A DNA stretch of 6,464 bases, from positions 1 to 6,464 of the forward strand of contig JAKSSQ010000101.1 in the NCBI GenBank assembly GCA_024403005.1, in the 5' to 3' direction. The stretch comes from Clostridia bacterium. GTDB taxonomy: Bacteria > Bacillota > Clostridia > Peptostreptococcales > Anaerovoracaceae. The position numbers and the translations under genes are program-made. The notes under the pieces are model-generated. The model was not told the origin of the DNA, searched no databases, and saw only the letters and a program-made list of their open reading frames with translations. This document shows, in pieces, positions 1-5,841 of the stretch (positions within the stretch are counted from its first letter, which is position 1; each line of letters begins with the position of its first letter).

Positions 1-8
1 AAGGAGGT
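1..8 (+). promoter_or_regulatory. Ribosome binding site of the GntR regulator
   Basis: AAGGAGGT is close to a perfect match to the anti-Shine-Dalgarno sequence and lies five bases before the ATG at 14. It supports that ATG as the true start and suggests efficient translation. The promoter and any operator for this operon lie upstream of the window and cannot be assessed. Confidence 0.9.
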
Positions 9-13
9 ATTCC

Positions 14-394
14 ATGATACAACTGGATTTAAAGAGCAGAAAATCCATATACGAACAGATCGTGGACGGCTTCAAGGAACTTGTGACTTCGGGCGTACTG
101 AAGTCAGGGGACAAGATGCCTTCCGTCCGCGAACTGTCCAAGATGCTCACCGTAAATCCGAACACTATCCAGAAAGCTTACCGCAAACTGGAGGAGGACG
201 GCTGGGTGTATATGGTTTCGGGTCTCGGGTGCTTCGTGTCGGACAAACCGCAGGCACCGGACCCTGCAAGGGCTCAGGAGATTTATGCCGAAATAGGGGA
301 AGGCATAAGACAGCTCCTGTACATCGGGCTCCCAAAGGAGACGATTATCAAAGAAATCACCGATTTAGTCAATGAAAGGGGGAACAGGGAATGA
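14..394 (+). CDS. GntR-family (YtrA subfamily) transcriptional regulator
   Basis: This is a 126-residue DNA-binding repressor. Residues about 8-77 form the GntR winged helix: the N-terminal helix has the usual YEQI start, the helix-turn-helix runs through SVRELSKML (37-45) and NPNTIQKAYRKLE (48-60), and the wing is near 64-77 (GWVY then GLGCFV). The roughly 45 remaining residues are a short helical tail, far too small for the effector domains of FadR or HutC proteins. This is the layout of the YtrA subfamily, whose members usually repress the ABC transporter operon they belong to. The stop codon overlaps the start of the ATPase gene (ATGA at 391-394), implying translational coupling. Autorepression is inferred from family and context; the operator is not in view and the inducer is unknown. 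The start is fixed by the strong ribosome binding site at 1-8. Confidence 0.93.
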   Translation: MIQLDLKSRKSIYEQIVDGFKELVTSGVLKSGDKMPSVRELSKMLTVNPNTIQKAYRKLEEDGWVYMVSGLGCFVSDKPQAPDPARAQEIYAEIGEGIRQLLYIGLPKETIIKEITDLVNERGNRE

Positions 395-1293
395 TCGAGA
401 TTAAGAATCTCTGCAAGAGCTTTGACGGTTTTCAGGCTCTTACAGATCTGAACCTGCACGTAAGAGAAGGCTCCATCTATGGCCTGATTGGCGTCAACGG
501 AAGCGGCAAAACAACGCTTATAAGACACCTTACAGGCATTTTAAGAGCCGACAGCGGAAGCGTCGTAATCGACGGCGAAGACGCTTACAATAACATAAAC
601 ATCAAAAAACGCCTGGGTTACATACCCGACGAGCTGTTTTTCTTCGGATCTTACAGCCTTAAGGAAATGGCGAAGTTCTACAAGGGCATGTACCCGACCT
701 GGAACCAGGCCCGCTGCGACGCTATGACGGAAGATTTCGGTCTTTCCGGCAGGGGAAAGCTGAGCAGATTTTCCAAGGGTATGCAGAAGCAGGCTCAGTT
801 CATCCTTACAATGAGCTGCATGCCCGACTTCCTTATCCTGGATGAACCAATCGACGGCCTTGACCCAATCGTCCGCCGCAAAGTCTGGAACTACGTGGTA
901 GAAGACGTTTCCGAACGCAATATGACAGTCCTGGTAAGCTCCCATAACCTTAAGGAAATGGAAGGCATCTGCGACTCCATCGGAATCCTTTCCGGCGGAC
1001 AGATGAAAATCGAAAGAGACCTGGACGAGCTGAAATCCGACATCCATAAGGTTCAGACTGCATTTGCTCACCCGGACGATGCAGACAAAGCCTTCGCAGA
1101 TCTGGACATCATGCACAGAGACAAGAACGGCAGCGTAGAGCACATTATCGTCCGCGGAAACGGCGAAATGGTCGAAAATTCAATAAGAGCGTACAATCCG
1201 CTCATTTTCGACATGCTGCCCTTAACCCTGGAAGAAGTATTCATTTACGAAATGGGAGGTGAAAACCATGACATCCATGAGATCCTGGCTTAA
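391..1293 (+). CDS. ABC transporter ATP-binding protein (YtrB/BcrA-like)
   Basis: This 300-residue cytoplasmic ATPase powers the membrane protein encoded next. Visible motifs are Walker A GVNGSGKTT (34-42), a signature reading FSKGMQ (127-132) in place of LSGGQ, Walker B LILDEP (148-153), the D-loop GLD (156-158) and the switch histidine in SSHN (H185). The Q-loop region reads GYIPDE (76-81), with an acidic residue where glutamine is usual; acidic substitution here is common in exporter ATPases of this group. Residues about 210-300 form a C-terminal extension ending in the LEEVF element typical of the CcmA/BcrA-like group. The ribosome binding site is AAAGGGGG at 375-382. The start overlaps the regulator's stop by four bases, and the 3' end overlaps the permease start. 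Export of a lipid-like or antimicrobial compound is a family-level guess; the substrate is not determinable. Confidence 0.95.
   Translation: MIEIKNLCKSFDGFQALTDLNLHVREGSIYGLIGVNGSGKTTLIRHLTGILRADSGSVVIDGEDAYNNINIKKRLGYIPDELFFFGSYSLKEMAKFYKGMYPTWNQARCDAMTEDFGLSGRGKLSRFSKGMQKQAQFILTMSCMPDFLILDEPIDGLDPIVRRKVWNYVVEDVSERNMTVLVSSHNLKEMEGICDSIGILSGGQMKIERDLDELKSDIHKVQTAFAHPDDADKAFADLDIMHRDKNGSVEHIIVRGNGEMVENSIRAYNPLIFDMLPLTLEEVFIYEMGGENHDIHEILA
1254..1261 (+). promoter_or_regulatory. Ribosome binding site deciding the permease start
   Basis: GGGAGGTG sits inside the end of the ATPase gene, six bases before the ATG at 1268. An alternative in-frame GTG at 1259 lies within this Shine-Dalgarno sequence and so cannot use it. 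The ATG at 1268 is therefore the preferred start. Confidence 0.85.
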
Positions 1294-3076
1294 CCCCGCA
1301 ATCATTAAAGAAAACTTCAAGCGCTTCTGGCCAGTTGCCGCAATAGGCTTCTTTATCTGGTTCCTATCCATGCCGTTTATTCTTATTGCCGGCGATAATT
1401 ATTTCCCCGGCACAATATCCGACATGATGAGCCACACGAATTTCGCCACATTCTCCATGGATCTGGCTATTCCCATCTCAATGGCCATACTCTGCCTCCG
1501 CTATCTGCACAGCAGCAACAGCGCAGGCGTAATGCACTCCATGCCCTGCACAAGAATGAGCCTGTACGTGAGCAGCTGGATAAGCGGTTTTGTTCTGACT
1601 GTCGTGCCGGTAATCCTTACAGCAGCAGTGCTTCTTGTTATAAAGAGGCCCGTTATTCAAAACGGACATGACCTGTTTACTGCAGCAGCCATCATGAAGT
1701 GGCTCGCAGAGGAAATCGTGGTTTCCCTGTTTGTTTACTCCGTTGCAGTTCTTGCCGGAATGGTTGCAGGAAACACGGTTCTTCATGGACTTACAGCTCT
1801 TGCCTTCAACTTCCTGCTGCCGGTTCTTTACGCTATCTACATGGCTTTCGGCGATTTATATCTGTACGGCGTGGATTTTGAAAGCATGGGCGCACCCATA
1901 AAGAATCTTTCCCCGTACATCATGCTTATTACCAACAGAAATCTGCCGGCGGACAAGTCAGTTATGTTTATTGTGGTCTCCATTGCGGTCACAATAGCAG
2001 GTTACCTGCTCTACAGGGTTCGTCCTCTTGAAAGAACAGGGGACAGCTATGTATTTAAAGCTGCAACCTGGATTATCGGCGTGCTGATTATCTACATCTT
2101 CGGCTGCCTTTCCGGCTTCCTGTTCCATTACGAGCTTGGTATCACCAGCTACGGAATCGGAATTCTGCTGGGTTGGGGCATAGGCCAGATGATTGTAAAC
2201 AAGACTACGAAGATCTTCAGAAAAGACTGTCTGGCAGCAGGCCTTGCCGGAATTATCGCAATCGCAGGCATTATAGGATGCTTTAAGGCGGACATTCTCG
2301 GCTACGAAGACTATCTGCCGAAGGCTTCGGAAGTTTCCCAGATTTCCTTTGACTGCTCCAAGCTTAATTTCAGTCTGGTAAAGGAAGGCAGATATTTTAC
2401 CGAAGAATCGGATTTAGAAGACATCATCGGCTTCCATAAAGAGCTCCTGGATAATAAAAAATCCCTGAAACAGTCTCTTGAAACTGGTTTTGAAGGCGAA
2501 TCCTGCTACGTAAACATTAAGTACAAGCTTAAGAACGGCAAGGAAGTCTCCAGGTATATGTACAGCCTGCCTGTAAAATATCTCAGGGAAAGCAAGTCTT
2601 TAGAACACCTCTGGTACAACAACTCCAAAAGAGCGGACTACGACTGGCTTCTCGATGCTCCTGTTGAAGATATGTACGTAGAAATGGATTACTTTGATTC
2701 GGATAATCCCCACTGGATAAATCTGGATTACGGCAGAGATAATGCAGAACTTAAGGATAAGATCCGCCAGGCTGCAGTAAAGGATGTTTCGGACTGTGTT
2801 TTTAATACCATGATGACAGATGGATATACCTGCGGCTATGTAAGGCTCCAGGTAAGAACTCCCGCACCAGAAGACAGCAAGAATTACGACGAGTACTATA
2901 GCGAAGGATATCACGAATACTATGAACCTGTATCCACATCCGATACAGCGCCTTATGTTTCCGACCACTATCTGGTTCGCAGCATATATATCGAGTATTC
3001 AAAATCCTATGAAAACCTCATGGATCTGGTTCCTGAAATTGAAAACTACAGCGAAGTCAGATTTATGGAAAAATAA
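1268..3076 (+). CDS. ABC transporter permease with large extracytoplasmic C-terminal domain
   Basis: From the ATG at 1268 the protein has 602 residues. I count nine hydrophobic segments, near residues 21-41, 63-79, 104-125, 150-168, 171-193, 232-249, 265-286, 290-310 and 322-339. Basic loops (KENFKR near 14-19, RVRPLER at 250-256, KIFRK near 315-319) alternate so that the N-terminus is inside and everything after about residue 340 is outside. That C-terminal portion, about 260 residues, is hydrophilic and has four cysteines (363, 413, 510, 522) and a tyrosine- and acid-rich patch near 535-568. The architecture resembles clostridial permeases found after YtrA-type regulators, some of which I recall being assigned a C-terminal domain of unknown function (DUF6449, from memory). 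The gene overlaps the ATPase by 26 bases and ends in tandem TAA stops. It is very probably the membrane partner of that ATPase; with no second permease gene, the complex is likely a homodimer of each subunit. The substrate is unknown. Confidence 0.88.
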   Translation: MTSMRSWLNPAIIKENFKRFWPVAAIGFFIWFLSMPFILIAGDNYFPGTISDMMSHTNFATFSMDLAIPISMAILCLRYLHSSNSAGVMHSMPCTRMSLYVSSWISGFVLTVVPVILTAAVLLVIKRPVIQNGHDLFTAAAIMKWLAEEIVVSLFVYSVAVLAGMVAGNTVLHGLTALAFNFLLPVLYAIYMAFGDLYLYGVDFESMGAPIKNLSPYIMLITNRNLPADKSVMFIVVSIAVTIAGYLLYRVRPLERTGDSYVFKAATWIIGVLIIYIFGCLSGFLFHYELGITSYGIGILLGWGIGQMIVNKTTKIFRKDCLAAGLAGIIAIAGIIGCFKADILGYEDYLPKASEVSQISFDCSKLNFSLVKEGRYFTEESDLEDIIGFHKELLDNKKSLKQSLETGFEGESCYVNIKYKLKNGKEVSRYMYSLPVKYLRESKSLEHLWYNNSKRADYDWLLDAPVEDMYVEMDYFDSDNPHWINLDYGRDNAELKDKIRQAAVKDVSDCVFNTMMTDGYTCGYVRLQVRTPAPEDSKNYDEYYSEGYHEYYEPVSTSDTAPYVSDHYLVRSIYIEYSKSYENLMDLVPEIENYSEVRFMEK

Positions 3077-3099
3077 TAATTCTGAGCTCAAATAATTGC

Positions 3100-3136
3100 A
3101 AAACCGTCCGATTTATTCGGGCGGTTTTCTTCTTTT
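3100..3136 (+). terminator. Rho-independent terminator of the ABC operon
   Basis: A 12-base-pair stem is formed by 3100-3111 (AAAACCGTCCGA) and 3117-3128 (TCGGGCGGTTTT) with one G-T wobble and a five-base loop, followed by CTTCTTTT. It lies 23 bases after the permease stop and separates the ABC operon from the peptidase operon. The A-rich 5' side means it might also work weakly on the other strand. Confidence 0.93.
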
Positions 3137-3137
3137 G

Positions 3138-3158
3138 TGATATACTCAAAGTATGAGT
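3138..3158 (+). promoter_or_regulatory. Candidate extended -10 promoter of the peptidase operon
   Basis: TGATATACT (3138-3146) matches an extended -10 element (TG, one base, then TATACT, one mismatch from TATAAT). No good -35 is present: the expected position falls in the GC-rich 3' arm of the terminator hairpin. A small inverted repeat, ACTCA (3144-3148) and TGAGT (3154-3158), overlaps the -10 and the predicted transcription start and could be an operator, though arms of five bases may be chance. The position between the terminator and the next ribosome binding site (AGAGGTG, 3168-3174) supports a promoter here. Confidence 0.6.
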
Positions 3159-3179
3159 TAATAAGAAAGAGGTGCCCAT

Positions 3180-4352
3180 ATGAAAAACGAAAAGTTAATC
3201 CCGCTTCTTAAGAGTTTTATCGCTGCAGGCAGCATTTCCGGACAGGAAAAAGGCATGGCAGATCTGGTTATGAATTTCTGTAAGGAAAACGGCTACGACA
3301 GCGTTCAGAGCGATTCTTACGGCAATGTAATCTGCTGCATTAAGGGCAGCAAACCCGGTCCGAAGCTTCTTTTCGACGGACACATGGACACCGTTCCCGT
3401 AACAGATCCCAGCGTATGGACTACAGACCCCTGGGGCGGCGAAATTAAAGACGGTAAGATTTACGGCCGCGGCACAACCGACATGAAGGGCTCCCTTGCA
3501 GCAATGTGCTGCGCAGCTGCAGATTTTGCAGCAGAAACAGGCAAGGACTTCGCAGGTGAAATCTACGTTGCAGGCGTTGTACACGAAGAATGCTTCGAAG
3601 GTGTAGCTTCCAGAAAGATTTCCGAAGCTGTCAAGCCCGACTACGTAATCATTGGCGAAGCTTCCGATCTGAACATGAAAATCGGCCAGCGCGGCAGAGC
3701 TGAAATCGTAGTGGAAACCTTCGGCAAGCCCGCTCACTCTGCAAATCCGGACAAGGGCATCAACGCAGTCTACAAGATGAGTAAGGTAATCGACGCTTTA
3801 AGAGACATCGTTCCCACAGAGCACCCGGTTCTGGGCAAGGGCATTATGGAGCTCACAGACATTAAGTCTTCTCCTTATCCCGGAGCTTCCGTAGTTCCCG
3901 AATACTGCCGCTGCACCTACGACCGCAGACTTCTGGTAGGCGAAACAAAGGAAAGCGTGCTTGAACCCATTCAGGCAGTCCTGGACAAGCTCATGGCAGA
4001 AGATCCGCAGCTCAAGGCCAAGGTTTCCTACGCAGTAGGCGAAGAAACCTGCTACACAGGCGAAAAGATTCAGGGCGAAAGATTCTTCCCCGGCTGGGTA
4101 TTCGATAAGGACGAAGATTTCGTTCAGGCAGTTTACAAGCAGCTGCAGGCTGATGGGTTCACGCCGGAAATTACCAAGTACAATTTCTGCACCAACGCCA
4201 GCCACTACGCAGGCGAAGCCGGAATAAAGACCATCGGCATGGGCCCCTCCAACGAAAGCCTGGCCCACGTAGTAGACGAATACTGCGAACTCACAGAACT
4301 GGACGGAGTTTACGGCTCCTTTAAATCTATAATGAAAGCGCTTCTTAAGTAA
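3180..4352 (+). CDS. ygeY: M20-family metallopeptidase, YgeY-like hydrolase
   Basis: This is a 390-residue cytoplasmic di-zinc hydrolase of the M20 (ArgE/DapE/carboxypeptidase G2) superfamily. Expected active-site residues are all present: H68 and D70 in GHMDTV, bridging D101 in GRGTTDMKG (96-104), catalytic E136 and ligand E137 in HEE, E160 in GEASD, and H363 in LAHVVDEY. The dimerisation (lid) domain spans about residues 172-285 and includes H186. The strings GQRGRAEI (169-176), DRRLLVGET (248-256), CYTG (291-294) and FFPGW (302-306) are, from memory, characteristic of the YgeY family, named in Escherichia coli where it sits in a selenium/purine-catabolism cluster. The precise substrate of YgeY is not well established and no such neighbours are visible here, so generic M20 deacylase or dipeptidase activity remains possible. 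There is no signal peptide. The start is supported by AGAGGTG five bases upstream. It is followed 11 bases later by a PepV-like gene, almost certainly co-transcribed. Confidence 0.9.
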   Translation: MKNEKLIPLLKSFIAAGSISGQEKGMADLVMNFCKENGYDSVQSDSYGNVICCIKGSKPGPKLLFDGHMDTVPVTDPSVWTTDPWGGEIKDGKIYGRGTTDMKGSLAAMCCAAADFAAETGKDFAGEIYVAGVVHEECFEGVASRKISEAVKPDYVIIGEASDLNMKIGQRGRAEIVVETFGKPAHSANPDKGINAVYKMSKVIDALRDIVPTEHPVLGKGIMELTDIKSSPYPGASVVPEYCRCTYDRRLLVGETKESVLEPIQAVLDKLMAEDPQLKAKVSYAVGEETCYTGEKIQGERFFPGWVFDKDEDFVQAVYKQLQADGFTPEITKYNFCTNASHYAGEAGIKTIGMGPSNESLAHVVDEYCELTELDGVYGSFKSIMKALLK

Positions 4353-4363
4353 GGAAATTAAGT

Positions 4364-5743
4364 ATGAACAAACAAGTCGATAAATGGATAGAAGAACACC
4401 AGGACGAGATGATTGCAGACCTGCAGGCTCTCGTTAAGTACAGAACAGTTTACGAAGAAGGCACGGAAGAACCGGGCAAGCCTTTCGGCCCCGTTACCTA
4501 CGACTGCCTGCAAGCAGCTCTTAAGATGGGCGAAAAGCTGGGCTTTGAAACCGACAACGTAGACGGCTACGCAGGCTCCATCATGGCAGGAGAAGGGGAA
4601 CAGACCCTGGGCATCCTGGCACACCTGGACGTAGTGCCCGAAAGCACCGGCTGGGACCACGACCCCTACGGCGGCGAAATCATCGACGGCAATATCTTCG
4701 GCCGCGGCACAATCGACGACAAGGGCCCCGCAATCGCTGCAATGTACGCTCTTAAGGCTATTAAGGAAACAGGCCTTAAGTTTAAGAACAAGGTAAATAT
4801 CATCCTCGGATGCAACGAAGAATCCGGCATGCTCTGCCTGGAATACTACAAGAAAAACAGGCCCATTCCCGATTTTTCCTTCTCTCCCGATGGCGAATAT
4901 CCCCTTACAAACTCCGAAAAATCCTGCAGCGTAACAAGCTGCAAGAAGGAATACGCTTCCGGTATAAAGCTGAGCGCAGGAACTGTTCATAATGCAGTTC
5001 CCGGCGAAGCTTCTGCAGAAGTTCCCCTCGCCATGGGCGTAGTCCGCGCTGCTGCAGAAATGTTTGCAGAAGACAGCCCCTTCGGCGTTGCAGTAACAGC
5101 AGGGGAAGAGGGCACTACAAAGATTAAGGTTATCGGCGAAACCGCCCACGCTTCCATGCCCGAAACAGGCCTGAACGCAATTCAGGGCATGCTGGAACTT
5201 CTTGCTGCACTGCCTCTTGCCGATGCAGATGCAGAAGCTGTAAAGAGCCTCCACGAACTTATCGGTATGGACGTTCACGCAGAGGGCTTCGACCTGGACA
5301 AGACAGACGTATCCGGCAGAATGACCTTCAATGTAGGCATCATTAACTGGGACGAAAAGGGCTACGAAATTACTTTCGACATGAGAGTTCCTTTAAGCAT
5401 TTCTGAAGAAGAGCTTACAAAGGCTTTATCAGAAGGTATGGAAACAGTCGGCGCAAAGGCCTCCATGCTGGACTGGAGCCAGGGCTACAGCATCCCCGAC
5501 GACGAGCCTTTCGTAAAGAGCTTAATTAAAGTCTTCAACGAAAGAACAGGAGAAGACTGGGCACCCAAGCACATCGGCGGCGGTACCTATGCACGCCACC
5601 TGCCCAACGCAGTAAGCTTCGGCATTGAAGGCTACATGTGCCCGGCAAGTGCTCACGTTGCTAACGAGTACATCGGCATCGACCAGCTTATTTTCAATTG
5701 TAAGATGATTGCAGATGCAATCATGGCCCTGGCCTGCGAATAG
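4364..5743 (+). CDS. pepV: PepV-type M20 dipeptidase (Xaa-His/beta-Ala dipeptidase family)
   Basis: This 459-residue protein is close to the usual PepV length of about 470. PepV is a broad-specificity cytoplasmic zinc dipeptidase that releases the N-terminal amino acid from dipeptides, including carnosine-like ones. Ligands and catalytic residues match the family: H87 and D89 in AHLDVVP, D119 in GTIDDKGP (115-122), catalytic E152 and ligand E153 in NEESG, D176 in SPDGEYP, and H431 in SAHVANEY. H262 in TAHASMPETG (260-269) lies in the lid domain, and HIGGGTYARHLPN (403-415) is a hallmark of PepV proteins. There is no signal peptide. AAGGAA (4351-4356) overlaps the preceding stop codon and sits seven bases before the ATG, so translation is probably coupled to the upstream peptidase. 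Lysine codons are about 24 AAG to 5 AAA by hand count, with GAA and GGC favoured and no GCG seen, suggesting strong expression. The main uncertainty is natural substrate preference. Confidence 0.95.
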   Translation: MNKQVDKWIEEHQDEMIADLQALVKYRTVYEEGTEEPGKPFGPVTYDCLQAALKMGEKLGFETDNVDGYAGSIMAGEGEQTLGILAHLDVVPESTGWDHDPYGGEIIDGNIFGRGTIDDKGPAIAAMYALKAIKETGLKFKNKVNIILGCNEESGMLCLEYYKKNRPIPDFSFSPDGEYPLTNSEKSCSVTSCKKEYASGIKLSAGTVHNAVPGEASAEVPLAMGVVRAAAEMFAEDSPFGVAVTAGEEGTTKIKVIGETAHASMPETGLNAIQGMLELLAALPLADADAEAVKSLHELIGMDVHAEGFDLDKTDVSGRMTFNVGIINWDEKGYEITFDMRVPLSISEEELTKALSEGMETVGAKASMLDWSQGYSIPDDEPFVKSLIKVFNERTGEDWAPKHIGGGTYARHLPNAVSFGIEGYMCPASAHVANEYIGIDQLIFNCKMIADAIMALACE

Positions 5744-5778
5744 GCCGGCCGTTGGGTCACACCGAACCCGGTGCGCCC
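5743..5778. other. GC-rich hairpin segment after pepV
   Basis: The 3' end of pepV runs into the 8-base palindrome GGCCGGCC (5743-5750), then a small hairpin with arms CACCG (5760-5764) and CGGTG (5769-5773), possibly extended by GGG (5754-5756) pairing with CCC (5776-5778). There is no T-run after it, so it is not an intrinsic terminator. It may stabilise the 3' end of the mRNA, or have no role. Confidence 0.35.
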
Positions 5779-5796
5779 GAAAAACAGAAGCAATAC

Positions 5797-5834
5797 AAAA
5801 CCCCGCTCGCATAGCTGCAAGCGGGGTATTTTTG
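5797..5834. terminator. Bidirectional Rho-independent terminator between convergent genes
   Basis: The arms CCCCGCTCGC (5801-5810) and GCAAGCGGGG (5817-5826) pair over ten positions with one C-A mismatch and a six-base loop. TATTTTTG follows on the plus strand, terminating the peptidase operon. On the minus strand the same stem is followed by TTTTG, which would terminate the lipid kinase gene ending at 5842. Confidence 0.92.
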
Positions 5835-5841
5835 TGCGGTT

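Noticed and set aside
541..1143. A 200-residue open frame antisense to the ABC ATPase
   Set aside because: The sense strand encodes all the ABC motifs across the same bases. The antisense product has no recognisable motif and is explained by codon bias of the real gene.
2600..3002. Overlapping antisense frames under the permease C-terminal domain
   Set aside because: One looks hydrophobic at first and might suggest a small membrane protein, but this reflects the complement of acid- and tyrosine-rich codons. The sense frame continues to a clean tandem stop and terminator.
3077..3179. A riboswitch or attenuator leader before the first peptidase gene
   Set aside because: The only strong hairpin lies upstream of the likely promoter and is explained as the previous operon's terminator. 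The remaining leader of about 25 bases is too short for a riboswitch.
3195..4268. Two open frames (180 and 156 residues) antisense to the YgeY-like gene
   Set aside because: Both are Ala/Cys/Val-rich mirror frames of a well-supported M20 gene, with no independent evidence of coding.
4358..5278. A 306-residue open frame antisense to pepV
   Set aside because: It lies wholly opposite a gene with a full active site and good ribosome binding site. Its protein is rich in Cys, Phe, His and Val without domain structure, as expected for the complement of a strongly biased coding frame. I saw no convincing ribosome binding site before its start.
3180..5743. The two M20 genes as a recent tandem duplication
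   Set aside because: They differ in length (390 against 459), lid-domain sequence and family hallmarks, sharing only superfamily active-site motifs.
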